A DNA stretch of 64,000 nt from Lamellibrachia satsuma (lineage: Eukaryota > Annelida > Polychaeta > Sabellida > Siboglinidae), in assembly GCA_033239005.1 (NCBI GenBank), contig BSQZ01000034.1:5448001-5512000 (forward strand), given 5' to 3'. The stretch's first letter is position 1, and each line of letters begins with the position of its first letter. This document shows positions 1 through 11,017 of the stretch, one piece after another. The notes beneath the pieces are model-generated. The model did not search any database, was not told the DNA's origin, and saw only the letters and a list, made by a program, of their open reading frames with translations. The position numbers were made by a program, and so were the translations under genes.

Positions 1-279
1 TGTTTGTATCAATGTAGAAAATAATAATTTCTCAGTGCAAACAAATTTCACAGAAATGTTTGTTGTTTATGTGGAGAAAAAAAATAGTATCTACAGCTCG
101 CTCTAGTCAGTGACATTTCAAGGGATATTATTAGTAAATAAATATCTTAAAATATATAAGACACCTGTTGATACACACCACATCATTACCTTGTGTCCAA
201 GGAACAATGTTTCTCCCCCTCCCTCGCTCATCAAAGGCTTCATTTATGTCGTTGGTTCTGTTACATGCATGTTTTGCAT

Positions 280-478
280 GGGGCGTAGTGGTTAGAACAC
301 CGGGCTCTCAATCAGGAGAACCTGGGTTCGAATCCTCTTGCTGCCGTCTCGAAGCTTTGGCAATTTCATTCATCCCACATCTTTGTGCAGTAACTGCAGT
401 GTGGCTGAATGCTTCCTAGAGAAGTCGAGATGGCATTGGTAGGAACAGGTCCGCTGGGGTGAAGTGTAAAGCACTTGA
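280..478 (+). mobile_element. tRNA-derived SINE, copy 1
   Basis: The tRNA-like head has an A-box-like TAGTGGTTAGAAC near 286 and a perfect B box GGTTCGAATCC at 325-335. The body (TCGAAGCTTTGGCAATTTC) is shared with other copies in the window. The 3' part (GTGGCTGAATGCTTCC, then GAAGTGTAAAGCACTTGAGCA) matches the SINE sequences at 40.1-40.4 and 47.0-47.3 kb. It runs directly into the minisatellite at 479. The head sits in a SINE body, so this is not a functional tRNA gene. Confidence 0.75.
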
Positions 479-1326
479 GCAGTCCCAAGGCAAGGACTGT
501 ACCCGTCCCAAGGCAAGGACTGTACCCGTCCCAAGGCAAGGACTGTGTACCGTCCCAAGGCAAGGACTGTACCCGTCCCAAGGCAAGGACTGTGTACCGT
601 CCCAAGGCAAGGACTGTGTACCGTCCCAAGGCAAGGACTGTACCCGTCCCAAGGCAAGGACTGTACCGTCCCAAGGCAAGGACTGTACCGTCCCAAGGCA
701 AGGACTGTGTACCGTCCCAAGGCAAGGACTGTACCCGTCCCAAGGCAAGGACTGTACCGTCCCAAGGCAAGGACTATACCCGTCCCAAGGCAAGGACTGT
801 ACCCGTCCCAAGGCAAGGACTGTGTACCGTACCAAGGCAAGGACGGTGTACCGTTCCAAGGCAAGGAGGGTGTACCGTCCCAAGGCAAGGACGGTGTACC
901 GTTCCAAGGCAAGGACTGTGTACCGTCCCAAGGCAAGGAGGGTGTACCGTCCCAAGACAAGGACGGTGTACCGTCCCAAGGCAAGGACTGTGTACCGCCC
1001 CAAGGCAAGGACTGTGTACCGTCCCAAGGCAATGAGGGTGTACCGTCCCAAGGCAAGGACGGTGTACCGTCCCATGGCAAGGACTGTGTACCGCCCCAAG
1101 GCAAGGACTGTGTACCGTCCCAAGGCAAGGACTGTGTACCGTTCCAAGGCAAGGACTGTGTACCATCCCAAGGCAAGGACTGTACCCGTCCCAAGGCAAG
1201 GACTGTGTACCGTCCCAAGGCAAGAACGGTACCGTTCCAAGGCAAGGACTGTACCCGTCCCAAGGCAAGGACTGTGTACCGTTCCAAGGCAAGGACTGTA
1301 CCGTCCCAAGGCAAGGACTGTGTACC
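479..1326 (+). repeat. Minisatellite, 22-24 bp unit
   Basis: About 36 tandem copies of a unit close to CGTCCCAAGGCAAGGACTGT plus AC, ACC or GTAC. Long open frames on both strands are repeat artefacts with no initiation or splice context. The unit resembles the 3' tail of the adjacent SINE. Confidence 0.97.
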
Positions 1327-1424
1327 TTTACCTTGTTTTACTCTACACATTAGCAACAACTAAAGATGTGGTGGCGCAGTGTATCAGACGTGATGACTAC
1401 GTACAAATGTGTTAAACGTTTCAG

Positions 1425-4064
1425 GTTCCCAAGGGTAATCTGACCGAGATATCTGGAGCAGATGAACTACAGACACTAAGAGAGTGAGTATCATTAACTT
1501 ATACCATTATTATATTGGTACAATGAGATTGGTACCATTAACATGGTACCATTAACTTGGCACCATTAACTAGGTACCATTAACTTGGTACCATTAACTA
1601 GGTACCATTAACTAGGTACATTAACTTGGTGTCCATGTGTATGCCACACTGTGCGAATAAAGATATTATTATTACTACCAATGATCACAAACAGTGAAGC
1701 ATGTACAAGAGATTCTGAATATTTCAAGTATGTTTAAAATGTGTTCATCTTTTGGTTATTTAGTCCAATTAATTGACTTTTCAAAATGTCATGTTTTTTT
1801 TCAGAAAAACCTTTTCTAATCAGTAGTTTTTGGGGCAACATTGTCTAAAGTGAATGTGCTCTGTTGCAGAAAACAAGACTTCTATGTTAGTCTCAGTTTT
1901 AACACAATCAATGGCGTGGGACCAAATGGTGCTATCATTCACTACAAGTAAGTCACATTAATTCATCCGAAATCTGTCCTGCTTGAATCAGCCACAGAAT
2001 ACAATATATATGTATTTGGAATTATGTCAACTAATGATTTTGCAAGTATTTATTATCACAATGTTGTTCTAGGTAGTTATTTACAAACTTGTTGAACCTT
2101 TTCTTGGAGTCAGCCATTGCATAATTAAACAAATTACCTACATATATATTTTTTATTTCCACAATCTGCGTATATAGGAAAATAAACTGTGTTGTACCAA
2201 ACGCGTTTATATCCAACTCCTTCGCAAAGCTCGACTTTTATTGTACATCCATTTATTCATTTAATGGTTGAATTATATCTTGATTGCCAAAATCACAACA
2301 CATTTGTTCAAGCTGTACCAAGTTAACATGTGTATTTTTTATAACAGCACTTTCTGATTTACATAATAGTAAATCGTGTTTTATTGGCCACATTGTAAGC
2401 CTAATATGCCAGTGATTATAAGTCATATGGTAATTGTTGTTTTTTTAGAGCAAGTAAAGAATCGGATCGTCCAATCACGATGGACGAGCTGTATCTGTGC
2501 GACTCTGGCGGCCAGTATAAGTGAGTTTTAATTTTCACTTTTATAGTAATTGTGTCTCATTCCCTCTAAACACTTATAATACATATATTTAAGATGGAAA
2601 CAAAGCCATATTGTATAATATTATATCCTTGCTGCCTCCCACAAGCGCAGGATGTTGTGAAAGACAATAAAAGACTTCCATGAATAATATATGCAACTTC
2701 TCTGTTGACAGTACGTTCTGGTAGATGTTATCAAACTTGGTATCAGTTATATTGTAATTGAAATTGAAACCCCAATTCCAGAATTGGTGTTTTGTTTTTT
2801 AGAATAATTTGAATTGGTGAAAATGCAATTGGTATTTTCAATTACTTTTCAACTACTTTTTCAGTTATATCATGTAACTTTTAACTCAATTTATTTGCTA
2901 CACTTATTAGTAAAATATGATATGTTGCATATAAAGCAGCTCTAAAAAATTTTGTGTCGAGTATGTCTATGGTTGCTCTGTTAACATATTTAACTTTGAT
3001 ATGGAATTGATAATTGGAATTAGTATTCGGAATTGGTATTTTTTAGTTGGAATTTGGCATGTGTAACTGGAATTGATATAATGTATTTGACCCCCATGTT
3101 ATCCACGTAAATGTTATCTCAACTTGTCATATTAAGTAACTGAGCTGTAGGGGCACGAAGTCAGTTGAACAAACATGAATATGATGTACATTCTTCTGGC
3201 AGGGACGGAACAACGGATGTCACAAGAACCATGCACTTTGGCACACCATCAGCCTACGAGCAGGTGAGACAGAGTCCAGTTCTTATGCCTCGGATCACTC
3301 AGCTGTATAAATGTACATCTCACAACAGATAGTGGTGGGAAAATGCTAGTGAGCAGCTTTGTACAGTAGTTGTTGCATGGCTGAATGCTTCACAAACAGA
3401 AATTGAGTTGGTATTTTAATAAAAAGATCTGCCAGTGGGTGATATGTTAAGTATCCAAATAGCTGCATATATGCAAATTGTATATTTGATACCATAACAA
3501 TAACAATTGTCCAAAAACAGATTACCAAAATAAACTGACATTGGCTGTGATATTTAACATTAGTCATTATGCCGCTTCAAAGTGGCAACTTTTGGGATGC
3601 TCTCAAAACTTGTTTCAGGGAGAAAGATTAGCAGCCGTTTCACATAGCATCGTACATCAATGTGTTGATATCATCTCTTAGTAGTTTTAACTTTAAATCC
3701 AAAAATATTTATATGGTTTTTACTGTTTCTTCCAATGCTAATGTCTATCTAAGCATTAAAATTTTTTAAGACGCCGGTTTACCTTAGTCCATGAACCTGT
3801 GACTTGTGTTCCAGGAATGTTTCACGCGAGTATTGAAGGGTCATATTTCCCTCTCCACAGTGATACTCCCTAATGGCGTCAAAGGTAGGCACAATGTCTT
3901 CACACTTTCTGTTGTTTATGTCACACATTTCACTGATTCTCTTTATATTGTTACAAACCCATCTACATGTAAGTTCAAAATGACTCTCAAGGCATAGCTC
4001 TTTCAGAACTATTTGAAGATTATGTAGAATGCTAGATTATTTTACCATTGTGATCCTAATTAAT

Positions 4065-4125
<61 letters not shown>

Positions 4126-7100
4126 CTATATTTTAATTTTAGCTTTTATTTGTGTTCATTAATTTTAACTACTTACATAGATAGAACATATTTTAATCAT
4201 AATAATTGCACATTAATATATTTAGATATGTATGATTTTTTTATGTTGTATTGCATACGCCATTATACAGTAGAACATAACAATTATTTGGATGCTATGC
4301 TATACAAGGAATTCATTATTATTTAGGTATATATAGGTGTGTGCATTAATTAAGTGAAGGAAAGTGATTTATCTGATGTTGTGTTGTTTGTATTGTGTTG
4401 CATCATATGTTACTTTGCCTACAAAGGACATGCGATCGACACCTTAGCACGCACTGCATTGTGGGAAGTGGGACTCGACTATGTGCATGGAACAGGACAT
4501 GGAGTGGGAGCGTTCCTCAATGTCCACGAAGGTATATAATGTCACCAGGACATGGAGTGGGAGCGTTCCTCAATGTCCACGAAGGTATATAATGTCACCA
4601 GGACATGGAGTGGGAGCGTTCTTCAATGTCCACGAAGGTATATAATGTCACCAGGACATGGAGTGGGAGCGTTCCTCAATGTCCACGAAGGTATATAATG
4701 TCACCAGGACATGGAGTGGGAGCGTTCCTCAATGTCCACGAAGGTATATAATGTCACCAGGACATGGAGTGGGAGCGTTCCTCAATGTCCACGAAGGTAT
4801 ATAATGTCACCAGGACATGGAGTGGGAGCGTTCCTCAATGTCCACGAAGGTATATAATGTCACCAGGAGATGGCTCTCCATCGAGTGTCTTTCACCAACT
4901 AGTGATTGAGAATGCAGGTTTTTCCATTCTTTCAAGTTGAGCTGGTCATAACATTGATAAAACGTTTACAGTTTACTTTATACAAAATTGTATTGCATAT
5001 TAACTATTATTTGATTATTGCAAAATATTTGGTAATTTCAACTACCATATTCGACATAATAAGCATAGATTATGCTTAAAAAAATGTCAAAGAATCTTAT
5101 AAGCGTACACCAAAATGTGTTTCTCTAGACCATAAGATAACTGTTTAACACTAGTGGTGTCATTTGATGACTAGTGTAGAACAACTGAAAAGTGGTGCCA
5201 TCTGTTTAACACCAGATGGCCACACTTTTCAGTTGTTCTACACTTGTCAAATTACAATAATTATGAATCCTGCTGATTAAAAAAGGGCATGTAGACTTAA
5301 TAGGTCAAATACTTCTTGTAATTACAATAAATTTCTTACATATCAGAGGGTGATGGTTAATATCCTCCCTGGATGATACCTATCCTAATGTCTCTCGTAG
5401 CATACAATGACATACGGCCATCGTCATAAAGGATGATGTATCGAATGGAGAGTTGAAATCTTAGGAACTTGAAACAAAGGGTTGACACACATAAGATACT
5501 TTACCTTTCTAATTCCAAGTAGGCATTATTTAAAAAATCATAGCACATTAACTGTTGGCTTACCTCTTCTTTCAGGACCCTGCAGCATCGGTTTCAGAAC
5601 TCGCCCAGATGAAGTACCGCTAGAACTCAACATGATACTCAGTGATGGTAAGTACCACTATAACTCAACATGATACTCGGTGACAGAAAGTACCACAAGA
5701 ACACAACATGATACACAATGATGCTAAGTACCACTAGAACTAAATATGATACTCAATGATGCTAAGTACCACTAGAACTAAACATGATACTCAATGATGG
5801 TAAGTACCATTAGAACTCAACATGATATTCATTGATGATATGTGATGCTAGAACTCAACATGATACTCAGCAATGTTAAGTACTGCTAAAACTCAACATG
5901 ATACTCAGCAATGGTAAGTACCACTAGAACTCAACATGATATGTAGTGATGGTAAGTACCACTAGAACTCAACATGATACTCGGTAATGATAATTGCTGC
6001 TAGAACTCAACTTGACACTCAGCAATGGTAAGTACCGTTATAATTCAACATGATATTCAGTGATGGTAAGTATCACTAGAACTCAACATGATACTAAATG
6101 CTGCTTTTATTTCTACAACATGTTTCTACTATTATTTATAAACTACTGAAATGAATCTTCTGTGTATTTCAGAGCCAGGCTATTATGAAGATGGCAAATT
6201 TGGCATTCGCATTGAGAATGTGGTCCTGGTCGTGAAGGCAAATACTAAGGTATTGTGATATTACTAGTTTATCACACTATGCCTCATCTTTTAAGACCAT
6301 GTTCAAAACACAAGTTTATTGCATAGCCTTTAGAACATTCTTGTAGAAAGCAGACTTTTTAATGACATGGACCTTTATTTATTTAAAGTTGTTACACTTA
6401 TTTCAACCTTGTTTGCAGGTTTTTACCCGCATACATAGTGCATTATAAATGTATTTGTAAATGTAAATTTATTATAAGTGTAAGTGTTAAATATACAGAC
6501 CATCAACATGGTATTTAACATGTAAAGACAGCATACAGTGTCATATAATTTCATTAATGCCATTTTATAATTATAGGGTAATAGCTTAGAGATGGGAAAA
6601 TGAAACAGACACCAGAAAAACTTGAACCCTTTACTATCTCTTATTTAAAATGAATTATATACCAATGCAATATCCAAAATGTTATTTGAAATATACATTA
6701 TTCTTCTTTGACTTGACTGATGTTCTGGAATGTGATATTTGACATGGTAATTAACTATCAAGAAACGTCTTGTTTTGTACTCTTACCGAACATTTTGACC
6801 GACTCACTCGTAGAAATGTCACTTCACCAACTAAGATCGAGTGATTCAGTCGAAACATTTGGAAAGAGTACAACATGTTTCTCGTGATGTATTTTCCATA
6901 TAAAAATATATTATTCATGGATAAGAAACTTATTTGCCCATTGCTATGAGTTGATGCACCTGTATGGAAACATGTTACACGTCTACATCTGTTACACATC
7001 TACACAGAAGGTGCCATTTCTGGTCTCAAATCTCAAGTAATTGTACTCTAAACAGACTAATCTTGAGCTAAAGCAGGAGTTGGACCAACGGCTTTTAGTG

Positions 7101-8815
7101 TCCCTTCCGAAAGACACAGGCAAAGTGGGGTGAACGAAATTGCCCAAGCTTCGAAACAGCGGAGGTGGAATCGAACGAATGTCGCCTCGATCAACAGACG
7201 GGTGCTCTAACCATTAAGACCTCCACTCCTGATCACACAGCCAGATTGCTTTCAGAATAGAATTTAAATAACTCCCACAAGTTATTACATTTAATATTGT
7301 CTGAAAAATCAAACCTTAAAACAGAGTTGTGGTTGCACTTGTTTCTCTCCTGATAATGTTTATTTCACTGATTCAGTACAACTTCAAAGAGAAGGGGTTC
7401 TTGACCTTTGAACCCTTGACATTGGTTCCAATTCAGAAGAAGATGATCCTGCCTGAATTGTTGACTGAGAAAGAGGTTTGTGAAAGGGGAGAGGAAGGGA
7501 TGGAGGGGTGGAAGAGGGGGGTGGGAGCGAGGGGTTAGGGGGATCAGTGTGTACAGCTGTCAGTTTTTGATAGCAGTTTTAATGTTTTTTCTGTGATGAA
7601 AACAATAAATTATGTAAACAATAGGAGTGCAAACATTTAAAACTTGATCCTCAGTTGCCTTAGCCCATCGCAAATCAGGTTTGCTGGCGTTCAGATCTGT
7701 AATGTGTGAATAGTTAGTTGAATAAGAATGCATCCTTTTGTTAAAATCTTCAAAAGGATTGACTCTGATCGTGAGATCGGGTAACTAGTGAAAGTGTCAA
7801 TAGCCACATGCTGTAGTATATAGAGCCGGACCACTTTTGAAAAATTTTTGCGAAATTTTTACTGTACTCAGTAAAAAATAATTTAATAGTTTGTTCTGAA
7901 GATTTCACCAAAACTAAATGATACATTTGCACAAACAAGCGTGTCATAGTGGAAACCAAAGAGGTGTGATTTTTTGGCAAAATGTATACGAAACAAGACT
8001 AGTAAAACAATTGACTTGAAGAGGGACTCTTAGAATGGTTGCAGGACCCGTACAGGACCTTGAGTCTCATTAGTCCTATTTTAAGGCCTTGATATCCTTG
8101 AATTTGCCAAGTTGCTGTGAATTTTTTTCAATTTAATTATTATTGCTGAGCAGCAACCATTGGCAGGCACCAAGTCTGCACTCCTATGACATGACTGACA
8201 ACGTAAAAATAACTTGTGTGCTCTTGGGAAAAACACATCATAGGAAGTGTCAAAACGGCGACTCCAATATCGTCATTGTTTGGGAATTCTGTAATTTGTT
8301 TGCCGATACCAGACTATCAGTTATTTTGTGTGATTGTGTACCACAATAAACTATAAAATGGAGCCTTGATTTTTTTCTCAATCTCAGTAGCCTTCTAGTT
8401 GTCTAGTTCTAGTTGTTTCCAGCACTCGGCAACGTTCTATTAACTGACTAGTCTGTATGTTGTGGTTACTACAAATGTATGGTGTTTTGAGGACTCAAGT
8501 CAACTAGCCAGCCTTTTTCAGAACATTACCGTCAAGCCGACCTTTATATGCTGGCATTGAGGGTGGTCACTGCCAGGGTGCATGCCATCCTCAATGGTTC
8601 TTTTACGTCCCCAATTAAATGAGTCTTAGTCTTCAAATGGCCTTGAATTTCATATTTCCTTTAAAGTACAGACCCTGTGACCTTGACTCCTGCAGGTAAA
8701 CTGGCTCAACTCCTACCACCAACGCTGCCTCGACACAGTGGGACCACTACTCAAACAACAGGGGAAGAGGGAGGCCTTCCAGTGGCTAAAGAGGGAGACA
8801 GAGCCCCTGGGATAG
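1425..8815 (+). CDS. XPNPEP1: Xaa-Pro aminopeptidase 1-like, last ten exons (5' partial)
   Basis: Cytosolic aminopeptidase P (peptidase M24B), which removes an N-terminal residue preceding proline. Exons inferred from GT/AG sites with continuous phase: 1425-1483, 1870-1947, 2449-2520, 3203-3263, 3815-3884, 4427-4531, 5576-5647, 6173-6249, 7377-7475, 8696-8815 (stop TAG 8813-8815). The product follows the C-terminal catalytic half of animal XPNPEP1: [76 protein letters not shown]. All five expected metal ligands are present: Asp in LCDSGG, Asp in TTDVT, His in GTGHG, Glu in DEPGYY and Glu in RIEN. The catalytic pita-bread fold is therefore intact. Upstream N-terminal exons were not found in the window. 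An AATAAA at 9304-9309 is a plausible polyA signal. The introns after the sixth and seventh listed exons start with tandem copies of the exon/intron junction. Family assignment is very secure; the first listed exon is the least certain. Confidence 0.93.
1507..1632 (+). repeat. Short tandem repeat (TTAACTTGGTACCA-like, ~14 bp)
   Basis: Degenerate tandem copies of ACCATTAACTTGGT and ACCATTAACTAGGT just inside the intron that follows the exon ending at 1483. Confidence 0.85.
2755..3095. mobile_element. Possible degenerate hAT-like MITE (AATTGGAATTG-rich)
   Basis: Intronic block dominated by AATTGGAATTGG-type words. The octamer ATGTTATC occurs at about 2724-2731 and again just after CCCCC near 3096-3103, so it could be an 8-bp target duplication. 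Terminal inverted repeats are not convincing, so the assignment is tentative. Confidence 0.3.
4068..4121. repeat. (TA)n microsatellite
   Basis: Uninterrupted TA dinucleotide tract inside an intron of the aminopeptidase gene. Confidence 0.97.
4496..4867 (+). repeat. 53-bp tandem repeat overlapping an exon and its 5' splice site
   Basis: Seven nearly identical 53-bp copies. The first copy is the last 36 coding bases of the exon encoding [13 protein letters not shown] plus the first 17 intronic bases. Each later copy repeats the 36 coding bases, the donor AAG|GTATAT and a TCACCAG end. One copy carries a C-to-T change near 4621. An in-frame TAA follows every donor (GAA GGT ATA TAA), so only splicing at the first donor keeps the known reading frame. 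Confidence 0.95.
5150..5250. repeat. Perfect inverted repeat / hairpin, possible small MITE
   Basis: Positions 5173-5194 are the exact reverse complement of 5223-5244 (22 bp, beginning AGTGTAGAACAACTG). The stem continues inward with GCCATCTG pairing to CAGATGGC around a short TTTAACAC loop. It lies in an aminopeptidase intron. Confidence 0.85.
5613..6099 (+). repeat. 38-39 bp tandem repeat copying an exon/5' splice-site junction
   Basis: About twelve degenerate copies of CTAGAACTCAACATGATACT, CAGTGATG and GTAAGTACCA. The first copy spans the end of the exon coding for LNMILSD and its donor at 5648. Good GTAAGTA donor-like sites recur near 5803, 5915, 5953, 6030 and 6069. Confidence 0.92.
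7076..7229 (-). mobile_element. tRNA-derived SINE, copy 2
   Basis: On the minus strand the order is a tRNA-like head (GGTTAGAGCACCCGTCTGTT, then a decayed B box TTCGATTCC), the shared body TCGAAGCTTGGGCAATTTCG, then CACTTTGCC and a tail ending CTAAAAGCCGTTGGTCC. The tail differs from copy 1 but matches copy 3, so at least two tail variants exist. Intronic. Confidence 0.7.
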
Positions 8816-9534
8816 ACACCTGATAGTGGCCAGGAATATTGGCATTTTTATTTGGTGTTCAGCAGCCGGAGACGTGCTAATTAGGTGAATGGTAAACATG
8901 TGTGATGGTCCAGTTAGACCATAGACAGGAATGACAAAGTATGATTTCAGATAATTTTGATATTTAAACTATGCAGTAAATATTTTATTCTTAAAGCTTC
9001 ACAGAAGTTTATAATACCACTATATATAAGCATACCTAATCAACATTCTTGTGAACAACTGAAATTAAAAATGAAATGGACTATATAAATTATATTTATG
9101 CATAATAATTCACATATCATACCTACTCACATTAGTTGATTGCCCAAGATAGCAGTTGGGCCATCTAGAGTTTTGTTCATGTATCTTGTTAAGACAGAAA
9201 TACAATTATAATGTGTAATAATTGTGAAACATTGTGATTTTCTATTTGTTGTATGGCCCAGGTAAATGCAAAACTTGTTGCATATGATTATTTTTTTAGT
9301 TTTAATAAAGGTTTCAGAATGTACTGCAATTGTCTTATTGTTTGCTTACATACAAACCACTGTGATTAGGAATTTTCTATTTGTTTGACAGATAATACAC
9401 CCCTGGAGTCATACACCCCCCTGGGATCGTACACCCCCTCGAATCGTGTACCCCTTGTGACCATACATCCCCTCAAATCTTCCTGAGATGTGAACCTAAG
9501 ACATAATAGAAACAGAGCAAGTGTAACTAGAACA
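8816..9534 (+). other. 3' UTR and flank of the aminopeptidase gene
   Basis: Runs from the stop codon past AATAAA at 9304-9309 to the next minisatellite. No further coding sequence is recognised here. Confidence 0.5.
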
Positions 9535-10256
9535 TTAAGGTAAAGGTAAAGGCTGCCCCCTACTAGAACATTAAGGTAAAGGCTGCCCCCTACTAGAACA
9601 TTAAGGTAAAGGTAAAGGCTGCCCCCTACTAGAACATTAAGGTAAAGGTATAGGCTGCCCCCTACTAGAACATTAAGGTAAAGGTAAAGGCTGCCCCCTA
9701 CTAGAACATTAAGGTGAAGGTAAAGGCTGCCCCCTACTAGAACATTAAGGTGAAGGTAAAGGCTTCCCCCTACTAGAACATTAAGGTGAAGGTAAAGGTT
9801 GCCCCCTACTAGAACATTAAGGTGAAGGTAAAGGCTGCCCCCTACTAGAACATTAAGGTAAAGGTAAAGGCTGCCCCCTACTAGAACATTAAGGTGAAGG
9901 TAAAGGCTGCCCCCTACTAGAACATTAAGGTGAAGGTAAAGGCTGCCCCCTACTAGAACATTAAGGTGAAGGTAAAGGCTGCCCCCTACTAGAACATTAA
10001 GGTGAAGGTAAAGGCTGCCCCCTACTAGAACATTAAGGTGAAGGTAAAGGCTGCCCCCTACTAGAACATTAAGGTGAAGGTAAAGGCTGCCCCCTACTAG
10101 AACATTAAGGTGAAGGTAAAGGCTGCCCCCTACTAGAACATTAAGGTGAAGGTAAAGGCTGCCCCCTACTAGAACATTAAGGTGAAGGTAAAGGCTGCCC
10201 CCTACTAGAACATTAAGGTAAAGGTAAAGGCTGCCCCCTACTAGAACATTAAGCCA
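9535..10256. repeat. 36-bp minisatellite
   Basis: Roughly 19-20 copies of a 36-bp unit, CTACTAGAACATTAAGGTGA followed by AGGTAAAGGCTGCCCC. A few units are shorter near 9540-9600. The unit is a multiple of three, so a 12-residue repeat stays open on the minus strand; this is not evidence of a gene. Confidence 0.97.
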
Positions 10257-11017
10257 GTGGTTTACTAAGAATGTGTTATAAAAGAGGGCGGTTCTGGCCA
10301 ATTCTCCGTTTAACTGGGGGATGACATGTCAACCAGTGTGACGGATAAGCACATGCACAGTTCTGTGAAATCGGTTAACCTGGAATACCACTGTGGCATA
10401 TTAAGTGTTTAGCAACCAGTGCAACGGTTTGATAAAACAGGTTGTCAGAAAGACAGTAAACAAAGGACAAAATATGACAGAACCCCAACACATATAAGTT
10501 GAATTCAGTCGCAATCAGAATGACCCTATCCAATTGGCAAGTATAGGAGTAGGTGTTTACAAAATAGATTTTCATTTGGCGAGCGAATATTGCTAGACGA
10601 CTGCACTCGTGACGTAGGGTTATCTAACAGTATGGTGCGGCCTGTGACATTAAGATGGGTGTTCAACAAGGTTTTCCTAGTAAAGCACTGGCATGACATT
10701 CTTAATTGTAGTTGCAAATGGTTATGTTTTAACAACTTGTATAGGTGCATTGGCCCAAAACTATGATTTTTGTTTCCCATTAACGATTACACATCAACAA
10801 TTCAAACCGTTTAAGACATTTGTTTAATTAATCAATCAACAGCATAGAAACAATGTAAAGCATTCAAATGACCAGGTATTCACAGTGACAATTATTGGTG
10901 CAGCATTTGTTGCATACTGATGAACGAAAAGGTCTCGTATCCATGAACGACACATCACCAGATATCCTGTATCGAGACAAATCCTAAGTAATCCCATCCA
11001 GAGCGATGCTGAGCAAG

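Noticed and set aside
280..352. tRNA gene
   Set aside because: A and B boxes are present, but the sequence continues into a conserved SINE body and tail repeated elsewhere, and no proper acceptor stem closure is seen.
479..1326. CRISPR-like array
   Set aside because: Repeats are contiguous with no unique spacers, and the surrounding genes are eukaryotic.
366..1415. Six long open frames on both strands across the first minisatellite
   Set aside because: They are low-complexity translations of one 22-24-bp unit in every frame, with no splice or start context.
9366..10301. 311-residue minus-strand frame of LNVLVGGSLYLH repeats
   Set aside because: It is the 36-bp minisatellite read in frame; unit length is a multiple of three.
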